Source of the DNA: Anaeromicropila herbilytica
GTDB lineage: Bacteria; Bacillota; Clostridia; Lachnospirales; Lachnospiraceae
Direction of reading: 5' to 3'
DNA: 64,000 bases
NCBI RefSeq assembly: GCF_016591975.1
Contig: NZ_AP024169.1
Coordinates: 1,722,001 to 1,786,000 of the forward strand
The notes below the pieces were generated by a model. It did not search any database. It was not told the origin of the DNA and saw only the letters and a program-made list of their open reading frames with translations. Position 1 is the stretch's first letter. Each line of letters begins with the position of its first letter. The translations under genes and the position numbers were made by a program. This document shows, piece after piece, positions 1 to 8,900 of the stretch.

Positions 1-110
1 ACTCCTTGTCAGTTTTTTTATAAATAGGTATATCGTTTAGAACTATAATGTAGATATCATAAAGTGATGGGAAAGTTAAAAAATAAAAGATAGATAAGAT
101 GATTAATGAA

Positions 111-158
111 AAGAAAAAGATATGGCATAGCATAATCAATGTCATATCTTTTTCTTTT
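111..158. terminator. Bidirectional terminator hairpin
   Basis: Arms AAGAAAAAGATATG and CATATCTTTTTCTTTT pair and carry A/T tracts on both sides. It lies just beyond the 3' end of the minus-strand peptidoglycan-binding gene segment, so it would end that transcript. The first 110 bases hold no gene that I can see. Confidence 0.7.
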
Positions 159-190
159 TAATTGAATTGATGTTGTATGGAGCTATGGAA

Positions 191-577
191 TTATACTAAT
201 TCACCAATACGGCTAACACCAACATAGACTTCAGAGATTTTAAACCAAGTAGGATAGTCAACTATTCCAGTGGCAGGAAGTTTAAATATCTGTTGGAATT
301 GTTTAACCGCTTCGGCTGTTTTTGGTCCGAACTTACCATCTGCAGCTACTTTAGGAATAAGAGTGTAGGTTCCTGCAATCGTATTCAATTGGTTTTGCAT
401 TTGTCGGACTTTATCACCAGAAGAACCTATTGTAAGATTAAATCCAGGCCAGGAAGAAGGGACGCCGGATACTTCATTTGCGGTGTTAATATACATATTA
501 CTTCCATAGAAATAACGTAAGATCTCGATTGGAGTATATCCTTTTGCGCCTAAGTCTTTCGAGCCCCATTGGGTCAA
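191..577 (-). CDS. 3' segment of a split SpoIID-like/peptidoglycan-binding protein gene
   Basis: This is the downstream part of a gene interrupted by the recombinase element. The encoded residues begin TQWGSKDLGAKGY, the end of a SpoIID/amidase-enhancer-like domain, and continue into a PG_binding_1 domain (GDKVRQMQNQLN...ADGKFGPKTAEAVKQFQ...PATGIVDYPTW). The only in-frame initiator here is a TTG at 577 with no ribosome binding site, and an in-frame stop lies a few codons upstream, so it is probably not translated alone. Joined at the shared core to the segment ending near 3310, it continues the same frame and gives a 423-residue protein (297 + 126 residues). The stop codon is followed by a terminator hairpin. 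The join is my inference from sequence; the two domain families are known to co-occur in clostridial proteins of this kind. Confidence 0.85.
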   Translation of the reverse strand: MTQWGSKDLGAKGYTPIEILRYFYGSNMYINTANEVSGVPSSWPGFNLTIGSSGDKVRQMQNQLNTIAGTYTLIPKVAADGKFGPKTAEAVKQFQQIFKLPATGIVDYPTWFKISEVYVGVSRIGELV

Positions 578-600
578 CCAAATGGCTACAACATATGCAA
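561..600. other. Attachment site (gene 3' side) of the intervening element
   Basis: On the minus strand the site reads GCATATG-N6-CCATTTGG-TTGACC-CAATGG. The 5-bp core TGACC (572-576, plus strand GGTCA) is shared with the site at 3310-3314. Element-derived sequence lies on the high-coordinate side and host gene sequence on the low side. The element half carries CATATG and CCATTTGG, which are mirrored at the other end. Confidence 0.8.
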
Positions 601-618
601 TAGGAGAGCTTTATAATA

Positions 619-2088
619 TTAGGAGTAAAAATAATAATAGCTAAGATTATCATTCTCTTTATCATAAACTATTTTATCAAAAATAGATTTAATAGCTAGA
701 TTCTTTTGAGTCATAGAAACAGTATCACTAGTGAGTATATCGTAGACATTTTTTACTTTTTGATTCAGAGATTCATTATTATTGGCTGTAGTGTTTTGTG
801 ATTGGATTTGCATGAGATGAGATTCTATCGTATCTTTTTGATTTGCTAAGAAGGTCTTATTAACTAGATATTCTTCAATTGTATCAATACCGTTTATATA
901 AGCTTCTCGAATCCTATCTTCTTTCTGAATAGTCTTATGTAATTGCATCTCCAAGTTAGCAATCTCATCAAGAGTGGTTCTTGAGGGAGTACAAACAAAT
1001 TCATCATCTTCCTTTTGCAAGAAGTCTTCTAATTCTCTTAACAAAGCGGTAACTACTTTGGATTCACTAATCTGATGAGAGACAAGACATTTACCTTTAC
1101 TATAACCATAACATTGAAAGTTCTTATATAATTTATGATAACGTTTGTCATATCTATTCGATACAACTAAAGTTCTACCACAGTTTGAGCATTTTAAAAT
1201 ACCACTGAGCCAATGTTTTTGACTTTCTATCGGTCTTGCTCCCTTGAATGTCATTTCTTGTTCTAGACGTTCATTGGCAGCGCGAAATGTACTTTCATCT
1301 ATTATAGACTCATATTGTCCTTTTTCGATTATCCATTCAGAATTATCTTTTACTGTATTTGTAGCGTTATGTGTTCTGTTCCAACGCACCATTCCTATAT
1401 ACGTTGGGTTTTGAAGTATGTATTGAATTGAGCGTTTCTCAAATGATTTATTATTAGAGGTCTTCAAATTAAAAGAATTAAGATACTTACATATCTCATA
1501 AATTGTTTTATTCTCATTAACGTATAGCGAGTATATCTTTTTGATAATCTTGGCTTCTTCTGGAACGATGGTTGGAAGAGCACCTTTGTGTTCTATCTTA
1601 TAGCCTAGAGGAGGCCTGGCTTGGTAGCCACCTCGTAATGCCTTCTCAGTCATTCCTTTTGTTACTTCTTCAGCTAAGTTTAAGGAATAATATTCTGCCA
1701 TGGCTTCGAGCATTGCTTCAAGGATTACTGCGAATTTGTCATCCTCTATCTGTTCCGTAATACTTATGACTTGAATACCGCATTCTTTTCGCAATAGAGA
1801 TTTGTATACAATACTATCCTCTCTGGAACGAGAAAAGCGATCGAATTTATGAACTAATATCACATCAAAGAGCCTGGGCTTTATTTTTGCAGTAGCAATC
1901 ATTTGCATAAAAGCCGGTCGCTTTTCTGCTTTTCGTCCGCTGATCCCTTCATCTATGAAGATATTCTGTTTGGGTATTAGAATATCATTGCGTTTGGCAT
2001 ATTCTAATATGAGACGTTTTTGGGCATCAGGCGAGAGCTCTGTTTGGTCTATAGTAGAGACACGAATGTATGCGGCTCCAGTTTGCAT
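619..2088 (-). CDS. Large serine recombinase (SpoIVCA-like site-specific integrase)
   Basis: A 489-residue large serine recombinase that would catalyse integration and excision of the surrounding element. The N-terminal resolvase domain has the nucleophile motif AYIRVS (Ser11) and the HKFDRFSRS motif. A Recombinase domain follows (about 150-260, including RPPLGYKI and NPTYIGMVRWNR). Next come a zinc beta-ribbon (CSNC about residue 300, then a further pair of Cys) and a C-terminal coiled coil. Length and order match SpoIVCA and phage integrases of this class. The ATG at 2088 has a ribosome binding site (AAAAGGAGCTG). It is encoded in the same direction as the disrupted gene, and its stop lies about 45 bp inside the element end. 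No recognisable sporulation promoter was found with confidence upstream, so timing of expression is open. Confidence 0.93.
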   Translation of the reverse strand: MQTGAAYIRVSTIDQTELSPDAQKRLILEYAKRNDILIPKQNIFIDEGISGRKAEKRPAFMQMIATAKIKPRLFDVILVHKFDRFSRSREDSIVYKSLLRKECGIQVISITEQIEDDKFAVILEAMLEAMAEYYSLNLAEEVTKGMTEKALRGGYQARPPLGYKIEHKGALPTIVPEEAKIIKKIYSLYVNENKTIYEICKYLNSFNLKTSNNKSFEKRSIQYILQNPTYIGMVRWNRTHNATNTVKDNSEWIIEKGQYESIIDESTFRAANERLEQEMTFKGARPIESQKHWLSGILKCSNCGRTLVVSNRYDKRYHKLYKNFQCYGYSKGKCLVSHQISESKVVTALLRELEDFLQKEDDEFVCTPSRTTLDEIANLEMQLHKTIQKEDRIREAYINGIDTIEEYLVNKTFLANQKDTIESHLMQIQSQNTTANNNESLNQKVKNVYDILTSDTVSMTQKNLAIKSIFDKIVYDKENDNLSYYYFYS

Positions 2089-2294
2089 ATTATCAGCTCC
2101 TTTTGATTAGAGTTTTTATAAGCCTTATTTTTGTTTATTGAGTGTATATTGCTGTACAATTAAGGATAAGAAAGGCTTTTGATACTTTGTTATATAGTAT
2201 TTAAATCGTTAGATAATAATTCCTGCTTATGAATTAAGTACAAACAGTAATTCATAAAATAAAAGAATTGATAGTTAAAAGGTGTGGTTCAATT

Positions 2295-2444
2295 ATGAAA
2301 AATAATCTAACTAATACAAGATATATAAGAATAAATGGTAAGTATATGCTATGGGATTCCATAAGTGAAGAGCAAAAGAAGAGTATTCCAAAAGATCTAA
2401 ATGAAAAGGCTATGAAAAGATTAGGATATAAACCAAAGGAATAA
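2295..2444 (+). CDS. Small 49-residue protein of the intervening element, function unknown
   Basis: An ATG-initiated 49-codon frame preceded by AAAAGGTG at ribosome-binding distance. The product starts MKNNLTNTRYIRINGKYMLW and ends in a basic KRLGYKPKE tail; it has no membrane segment or signal peptide. It is divergent from the recombinase and separated from it by about 200 bp. I do not recognise the family. Because large serine recombinases need a small directionality factor for excision, this and the opposite 49-codon gene are candidates, but that is only positional inference. Confidence 0.6.
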   Translation: MKNNLTNTRYIRINGKYMLWDSISEEQKKSIPKDLNEKAMKRLGYKPKE

Positions 2445-2509
2445 AAAGGAGAGTCTATGAGGAATATTTCCAGGTGATTCCCGTTACAGTAAAAGAGAAG
2501 CAGGGGGTA

Positions 2510-2659
2510 TTACCCTTCTGCTTCCGATACGATTTCTTCAAGAACATTAATAAGATCTTGTAATGAGTTCAATCGAACATCTCTTTCAAGAATAGAATTT
2601 TGAAGTCCAGTAGATAATGTCTCGAACTTCTCTTTTATTGCTGGTGCCACATAAGACAT
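2510..2659 (-). CDS. Small 49-residue helical protein of the intervening element, function unknown
   Basis: An ATG start at 2659 follows a strong ribosome binding site (GAAAGGAGTGAACTAAT). The product begins MSYVAPAIKEKFETLSTGLQ and looks like two amphipathic helices with an acidic end (VLEEIVSEAEG). It is convergent with the other 49-codon gene and downstream of the bidirectional terminator at 2729. I do not recognise the family; a recombination directionality factor is one possibility given the context. Confidence 0.6.
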   Translation of the reverse strand: MSYVAPAIKEKFETLSTGLQNSILERDVRLNSLQDLINVLEEIVSEAEG

Positions 2660-2728
2660 ATTAGTTCACTCCTTTCATGAGGAGTAGTATCTGTAAAAAA
2701 ATACAGAATATTCATAAAGTTAAAATGA

Positions 2729-2763
2729 AAAACGCCGATAAGCAAATGCTTACCGGCTTTTTA
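2729..2763. terminator. Bidirectional intrinsic terminator within the element
   Basis: The hairpin AACGCCGATAAGC/GCTTACCGGC has a T6 run on the plus side and a GTTTTTC run on the minus side. It separates the small genes from the inverted-repeat region. Confidence 0.75.
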
Positions 2764-2948
2764 TCAAAACTCTTACGAATAATATTATATATAATAAAGT
2801 GCGACATACTTTACTTATAAATTATATACGATTCACTAATATATTGTGTGGCAAAAGTATTAAAGAATTATAAAATTATATGGTTAAATATGGTACTAAT
2901 TAATACGCATTATTTGCAATGAGTGTTAAATGCAATTATTATAGTTAA

Positions 2949-3279
2949 ACTTCGCAGTCAATACGTATATTATACTTGATAAATTCAGTCAATAAAGTAT
3001 ATTAATTACCATGGTTCAAACTGTTACATTATCGTGACTTTGACGAATTTGTGAAGTTACTTATGTTATATCCCTTTGACTTTGATATAAAAAGTTCACT
3101 GTTTGACGAACGAAGTGAGGAGTTTGAACTTTTTATATCTGTTTTTTGTCAAAGGGATAAAACATTAGTAACTTCCAAATGAGGAAATGGAACGTAAGAT
3201 GTAACAGTTTGAACCATGGTAATTTAGATAACCTACCTCTGAATTTATCAAGTATTCAATAACCTTAATACTGCGAAGT
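2949..3279. repeat. 331-bp imperfect inverted repeat at the element's end
   Basis: Successive blocks recur in mirror order: ACTTCGCAGT (2949) with ACTGCGAAGT (3270), TACTTGATAAATTCAG with CTGAATTTATCAAGTA, ATTACCATGGTTCAAACTG with its complement ending near 3224, and GAAGTTAC...ATCCCTTTGAC with GTCAAAGGGAT...GTAACTTC. A second palindrome, AAAAAGTTCA...TGAACTTTTT, forms the centre. The whole would fold into one long hairpin. No coding frame is present between 2660 and 3288. It may be a MITE lodged in the element or part of its recombination or transcription-blocking machinery. Confidence 0.8.
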
Positions 3280-3288
3280 AGCAATTTA

Positions 3289-3325
3289 CTACATATGCAT
3301 CCTCCATTTGGTCATCCAATTAGGA
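3289..3325. other. Attachment site (gene 5' side) of the intervening element
   Basis: On the minus strand the host part reads CCTAATTGGATGACC and the element part AAATGGAGGATGCATATG. The core TGACC occupies 3310-3314. The element half CCAAATGG-N6-CATATG is the exact mirror of the element half at the other site. The restored host site ATTGG-ATGAC-CCAAT is itself a small inverted repeat. Confidence 0.8.
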
Positions 3326-4200
3326 CACTGCACTCTATTGCCATCACAATACTGAGTAAGAATTGGTTGTTTGACATTTGGCCTTGATAAATAGCTTGTA
3401 AAAATCGTATCAACTGTTACTGAAATATTTTCAAATATATTCCTATTTGGTATCCATTTATGATCAAAGGCAGTGGAAGAAGTTATTGTAAAGTTATAAC
3501 CTTTGTTACGATACCATTCAGTAAACACACGATTTAAAGTAAATGACATAATAGCGTAAATATTAGCCTCTATGGTTGATTGAGGCCATGTAGAGTATAT
3601 TTCACTAGAAGCAACGTTTTTAATATAATCTTTATATTTAACATAATAATTTTGAGCTGTTTTATCGGTTGGTGGTCCATCATGCACAATTACATATTCA
3701 GGAACAACTACTTTATCAAGAACAATTTCGCCAGTGTCTTTTGGAGGTTTTATTTCTGCTTCTGCAATCTTTGGAGGGTAATCACCGAACAAGGTGTGTG
3801 GTCCTATGACATAGGAGCCTGGTTCTGCTTTATCCGATAAAGGTATTAAACTAGCATTTTGTAAAGCAATTTGCCCTGCTAATATTTCAATTCCATTTAT
3901 CGTAATAGGTTCAAAATCAGGCGCACTGATTTCAACATCATATTCCGAGTATGGTTGTTCTGTGGAAGGGGCAAGACTGTACTCAACAGGAGGAGCTTTT
4001 AGATCAATGATATCTGTTTGACCAACGGAATTTGTTTTTAGTTCTTCAAGAACCTTTGAAGGATCACTTGGACTAGAAAGCTTGATTGTAGCATTTTCAA
4101 TAGGACGCATACCATTTTTGGAGACAACTTGAACTTGTAAGTTACCTGTTGATTCATTTTGCATAGCCTTTAATTGGTTTGTATAGACTCTAGGTTTCAT
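3289..4200 (-). CDS. 5' segment of a split SpoIID-like/peptidoglycan-binding protein gene
   Basis: The ATG at 4200 follows GAGGTG. In the unexcised state this encodes 303 residues, of which the last six (KWRMHM) come from the element. The N-terminal part (about 15-120) resembles a carboxypeptidase-regulatory-like beta domain (LQVQVVSKNGMRPIENATIKL). The remainder (about 165-297) is SpoIID/LytB-like (YYVKYKDYIKNVASSEIYSTWP, ANIYAIMSFTLNRV, TILTQYCDGNRVQC-type segment) and stops abruptly inside that domain. There is no signal peptide. The missing end of the domain and a PG_binding_1 domain are found at 191-571. The complete product would be a spore cortex or coat-associated protein binding peptidoglycan, inferred from the domain types and the sigma-K-like promoter. 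A plain disrupted pseudogene is the alternative, but both halves keep open frames and the junction is exact. Confidence 0.85.
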   Translation of the reverse strand: MKPRVYTNQLKAMQNESTGNLQVQVVSKNGMRPIENATIKLSSPSDPSKVLEELKTNSVGQTDIIDLKAPPVEYSLAPSTEQPYSEYDVEISAPDFEPITINGIEILAGQIALQNASLIPLSDKAEPGSYVIGPHTLFGDYPPKIAEAEIKPPKDTGEIVLDKVVVPEYVIVHDGPPTDKTAQNYYVKYKDYIKNVASSEIYSTWPQSTIEANIYAIMSFTLNRVFTEWYRNKGYNFTITSSTAFDHKWIPNRNIFENISVTVDTIFTSYLSRPNVKQPILTQYCDGNRVQCPNWMTKWRMHM

Positions 4201-4231
4201 TTATTCACCTCGTTGCAATATTCATTACTAG

Positions 4232-4259
4232 TAGAATATGAAAAAAAATGAAAAATGTG
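4232..4259 (-). promoter_or_regulatory. Candidate sigma-K-type promoter for the split spore gene
   Basis: On the minus strand CACA (4256-4259) and CATATTCTA (4232-4240) fit the Bacillus sigma-K pattern AC-N16-CATAnnnTA exactly in sequence and spacing. The start of transcription would fall near 4225, about 25 bp upstream of the ATG. Sigma-E promoters share the CATA core, so either mother-cell factor is possible. AT-rich sequence makes chance matches likely, so this needs support from expression data. Confidence 0.5.
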
Positions 4260-4562
4260 ATTCATGTTTGATAATGCAGATTCGTGGTATACTATACTAA
4301 AGAAATTCTTTTGAAACAAATGTATATTTATGAATGGAAAAAAATGAAAAAAATCAGAAAAAACAAAATAAATTAAAAAATAAAAATGAATTATTAGATA
4401 TATTCTTTGAAAATGCGGGTTTTATTTAGATGCTATACAAAAGATTTTTTAAAAAACTATTAAAATAGGGATGAATAAATATACAAAAAGGTATTTGTTC
4501 TTCTTGGGTTTCATATATTTTAAAGAAAATATAGAAAAAATAAAGAAAATTACTTTTAGGTA

Positions 4563-4591
4563 TTGTAATCGTGTAAAATGTATGATATAAT
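4563..4591 (+). promoter_or_regulatory. Sigma-A promoter of carAB and its 300-nt leader
   Basis: TTGTAA and TATAAT are separated by 17 bp. The leader to carA is about 300 nt and very AT-rich. It contains a short AAAGAG/CTCTTT hairpin near 4626 followed by TTTT, which might attenuate. I could not find a PyrR-binding loop or any recognised riboswitch. The 4201-4560 part otherwise holds only the minus-strand promoter noted above. Confidence 0.65.
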
Positions 4592-4890
4592 TCTAACAAT
4601 TTGAGGAAAAGTAGCGATTACCAATCAAAGAGCTCTCTCTTTTATTCGGTATGTACTATTTTTTTTTGAGAATTTTTAGGAAAAATGGGCTTTTTTGTAG
4701 ACCACAAAAATATTGATATGTATAATTATTAATTTTCCTAATCTCATTCATTCAATATTCTAATCTATAAAAAGTATAAAAAAACTTGCATTTTTAAAAT
4801 ATCAGTGACGTAATTTTTTATGTCATGCATATTTTTTTTAAAGTTTTTTGGCAAAAATTGTTTTTTACGCAAAAAAAAGAAAGGAAATAG

Positions 4891-5973
4891 GTGCAATTTA
4901 TGAAAGCTTTTCTAATACTTGAAGATGGTAATGTGCTAACAGGAACTAGTATTGGTTCTACGAAGGAAGTTATTAGTGAAATCGTATTTAATACATCAAT
5001 GACTGGTTATCTGGAGGTACTAACAGATCCTTCTTATGCGGGGCAAGCGGTAGTTATGACATATCCACTGATTGGTAATTATGGTATATGTTATGAAGAT
5101 ATGGAATCATTAAAAGCGTGGCCAGATGGTTTTATCGTAAGAGAGATATCAAGAAGACCAAATAACTTTAGAAGCGAAGATAGCATTGAAAATTTCCTTA
5201 AAGTGAATGACATTCCAGGTATTGCTGGAATTGATACAAGGGCGTTAACAAAGATTTTAAGAGAAAAAGGCACAATGAATGGTATGATTACGACCAATGA
5301 GAATTTTGTGCTTGACGAAGTATTAGAAAAACTAAAGGGATATACGACAGCTGGTGTCGTGAAAAAAGTTACATGTGATGAAAGAAAAGTATTCCCTGGT
5401 AATGGATTTAAAGTCGCACTTATGGACTTTGGTTCGAAAAATAATATCGTACGTTCTCTACAGCAAAGAGGCTGTGAAGTCACTGTCTATCCTGCATTTA
5501 CTAGTGCAGATGAAATTATCAAATCAAATCCTGATGGAATCATGCTTTCCAATGGACCTGGAGATCCAGAAGAATGTGTTAGTATCATTCAAGAGATCAA
5601 AAAGCTTATCGATTCCAATATTCCAATATTCGCAATCTGTTTAGGTCATCAGCTTGTGGCGTTAGCCAATGGAGCAAAGACTCATAAAATGAAATATGGT
5701 CATAGAGGTGCTAATCACCCAGTGAAAGATCTGTCAACGGGAAGAGTCTATATATCTTCACAAAACCACGGTTATGTAGTAGATGGAGATACACTATCAG
5801 ACGATGTTGCAGAGGTAAGCTTTGTTAATGTAAATGATAAAACAGTTGAAGGCGTATCTTATAAAGGTAAAAATGTATTTACAGTACAATTTCATCCAGA
5901 AGCATGCGCAGGACCACAGGATTCAAACTTCTTATTTGATCGATTCATTCACATGATGGAGGGTACAAAATAA
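4891..5973 (+). CDS. carA: Carbamoyl-phosphate synthase small (glutaminase) subunit
   Basis: CarA releases ammonia from glutamine and channels it to CarB for carbamoyl phosphate, the precursor of pyrimidines and arginine. The N-terminal CPSase small-chain domain (about 1-135, FNTSMTGYLEVLTDPSYAGQ) is followed by a class I glutaminase domain. The nucleophile is in FAICLGHQL and the catalytic His/Glu in QFHPEA. The 357-360 residue length is normal. The start is ambiguous: GTG at 4891 is 5 nt after AAAGGA, while ATG at 4900 gives the more usual N-terminus MKAFLILEDG but is 14 nt away. The TAA shares one base with the carB ATG, so the pair is translationally coupled. Confidence 0.96.
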   Translation: MQFMKAFLILEDGNVLTGTSIGSTKEVISEIVFNTSMTGYLEVLTDPSYAGQAVVMTYPLIGNYGICYEDMESLKAWPDGFIVREISRRPNNFRSEDSIENFLKVNDIPGIAGIDTRALTKILREKGTMNGMITTNENFVLDEVLEKLKGYTTAGVVKKVTCDERKVFPGNGFKVALMDFGSKNNIVRSLQQRGCEVTVYPAFTSADEIIKSNPDGIMLSNGPGDPEECVSIIQEIKKLIDSNIPIFAICLGHQLVALANGAKTHKMKYGHRGANHPVKDLSTGRVYISSQNHGYVVDGDTLSDDVAEVSFVNVNDKTVEGVSYKGKNVFTVQFHPEACAGPQDSNFLFDRFIHMMEGTK

Positions 5974-8900
5974 TGCCAAAAAATAATAGTATTAAAAAAG
6001 TATTAGTTGTCGGATCAGGACCTATCGTAATCGGACAGGCGGCAGAGTTTGACTATGCTGGAACTCAAGCCTGCCGTTCCCTAAAGGAAGAAGGAATTGA
6101 AGTAGTATTAATTAATTCTAATCCTGCAACGATTATGACAGATAAAAATATAGCAGATAAAGTATATATAGAGCCATTAACCCCAGATGTAGTAAAACAA
6201 TTAATTCTGAAAGAAAGACCAGATAGCGTTCTTCCAACCCTTGGAGGGCAAGCAGCACTTAATATTGCGATGGAATTAGATGAATCTGGTTTCTTAAAAG
6301 AAAATAATGTAAATCTCATTGGAACTACATCATTGACAATAAAAAAAGCGGAAGACCGTCAAGAATTTAAATCTACGATGGAGAAGATAGGAGAACCTGT
6401 TGCAGCAAGTGAGGTTGTTACAACAGTAGAGCATGCCATCGAATTTACCAATTCAATAGGATATCCAGTTGTTGTTAGACCTGCATATACATTAGGTGGT
6501 AGTGGCGGTGGAATCGCAGATAACGAAGAAGAATTAATTGACATCTGTTCTAACGGATTAAGACTTAGTCGAGTAGGCCAATGTCTGATTGAACGTTGTA
6601 TCGCTGGATGGAAAGAAATCGAATATGAAGTAATGCGCGATAGTGCAGGTAATTGCATCACAGTATGTAACATGGAGAATATCGATCCAGTTGGTGTACA
6701 TACTGGAGATAGTATTGTAGTTGCACCATCACAGACATTATCAGATAAAGAATATCAGATGTTACGTACCTCAGCACTAAATATTATTACAGAATTAAAT
6801 ATTACAGGTGGTTGTAACGTACAATATGCACTTCACCCTGAAAGTTTTGAATACTGTGTTATAGAGGTAAACCCTAGAGTATCAAGATCTTCTGCCCTGG
6901 CTTCCAAAGCAACTGGTTATCCAATTGCGAAAGTTGCAGCTAAGATTGCCTTAGGTTATACTCTTGATGAGATCAAGAATGCTATTACAGGTAAGACTTA
7001 TGCAAGCTTTGAACCAGCGCTTGACTATGTTGTAGTAAAGCTTCCAAGATTACCATTTGATAAATTTATAAACGCAAAGAGAACGCTTACGACTCAGATG
7101 AAAGCAACAGGAGAAGTCATGAGTATCTGCACTAATTTTGAAGGTGCATTAATGAAAGCTTTACGTTCTCTAGAACAAAATATAGATAGCTTAGAGTACG
7201 GTAATTATGATCAATATACTATCGAAGAGATTCTAAAGCAATTACACGTTGTTGATGATCGAAGAATCTATGTAATTGCTGAGGCAATACGTAAAGGAAT
7301 CTCATATGAAGAAATCAATGCAATTACAAAATTCGATATCTGGTTTATCGATAAAATAGCAATCCTTGTTGAGATGGAACAAGCGTTGAAGACAACATCA
7401 TTAACAGTGGATTTACTAAAAGAAGCAAAACGTCTAGAATTTCCAGATAAAGTAATTGCTAGATTTACAGGTAAAAAAGAAGAAGAAATCAAAGCAATGC
7501 GTAAGGAAAATGGAATTGTAGCAGCATTTAAGATTGTAGATACTTGTGCAGCTGAGTTCGAAGCTACGACTCCTTACTATTATGGATGCTTTGGTAGTGA
7601 GAATGAAGTTGAGTTATCAAGTGACAAGAAAAAGGTTATGGTTCTTGGTTCTGGTCCAATTCGTATCGGGCAAGGAATCGAATTCGATTACTGTTCCGTA
7701 CATAGTGTATGGGCGTTAAGAGAAAGTGGCTATGAAACTATTATTGTAAATAATAACCCAGAGACAGTAAGTACTGACTTTGATATCGCAGATAAATTAT
7801 ATTTTGAACCATTAACGCCAGAAGATGTTGAAAATATCGTTAATCTAGAAAAACCAGATGGTGCAGTGGTACAATTCGGTGGTCAGACAGCAATTAAATT
7901 AACAGAAGCTTTAATCAAGATGGGAGTTCCAATCTTAGGAACAAGTGCTGAGAATGTAGATGCTGCAGAAGACCGAGAGTTATTCGATGAAATATTAGAA
8001 GAATGTTGCATACCAAGACCAGCGGGTAAAACAGTATATACAGAAGAAGAAGCAATTGAAGCTGCCAATGAATTAGGATACCCAGTGCTAGTAAGACCTT
8101 CCTATGTTCTTGGGGGTCAAGGAATGCAGATAGCAATATCGGATGAAGATGTAAAAGAATTTATGGCAATCATTAATCGTACGGTTCAAGAACATCCAAT
8201 CTTAGTTGATAAATACCTAATGGGTAAAGAAGTAGAAGTAGATGCAGTATGTGATGGCGAGGACATCTTAATTCCAGGTATCATGGAACATGTAGAAAGA
8301 GCAGGTATTCACTCTGGAGATAGTATATCAGTCTATCCAACACAGAATATCTCAGATCGCACCAAAATTGTAATTGAAGAATATACAAGAAAGCTTGCTA
8401 AATCACTTCATGTTATCGGTTTAATCAACATTCAATTTATCGTATATGAAGATGAAGTATATGTAATAGAAGTAAATCCACGTTCCAGTCGTACCGTACC
8501 ATATATCAGTAAAGTTACTGGTATTCCAATTGTTGACCTAGCATCAAAGGTAATCTTAGGAGCGAAGATCAAGGATCTTGGATATACACCAGGACTTCAA
8601 AAAGAAGCAGATTATGTAGCAGTGAAGATGCCTGTATTCTCATTTGAGAAACTTCGTGGAGCTGATATCAGCCTTGGACCAGAGATGAAATCAACAGGAG
8701 AATGTCTAGGAATCGCGAAGACATTTAATGAAGCATTATACAAAGCTTTCTTAGGAGCTGGAATCAACCTACCAAAGCATAAGAAGATGATTATGACAGT
8801 AAAAGATTCTGCAAAGATTGAAGCAATTAGCGTAGGAAAACGTTTTAAAGAGTTAGGGTATACGATATATGCAACGAAGAGTACTGCAAGAGTATTGAAT

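Larger units (their letters stand above)
573..3310 (-). mobile_element. 2.7-kb serine-recombinase intervening element splitting a spore-type gene
   Basis: The element lies between two TGACC cores 2,738 bp apart. It contains a large serine recombinase whose 3' end is about 45 bp from one end, two 49-codon genes and a long inverted repeat next to the other end. Removing it fuses TGG ATG ACC to CAA TGG GGC, giving W-M-T-Q-W-G in frame. The joined discarded ends would read CCATTTGG-TTGA-CCAAATGG, a perfect 8-bp inverted repeat around a 4-bp centre, with CATATG again 6 bp further out on each side. That symmetry is expected of a serine-recombinase attP and supports the boundaries. Exact strand-exchange bases inside TGACC cannot be set from this copy alone. 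No conjugation, replication or cargo genes are visible. Developmental excision is inferred by analogy with sigK-type elements. Confidence 0.85.

Noticed and set aside
191..577. Independent 128-residue peptidoglycan-binding protein starting at TTG 577
   Set aside because: There is no ribosome binding site, the SpoIID-like domain is cut at its start, and the missing part lies across the recombinase element in a matching frame.
4591..4890. PyrR-dependent attenuator or riboswitch before carA
   Set aside because: The leader is long enough, but no PyrR-binding hairpin or antiterminator and terminator pair could be drawn with confidence.
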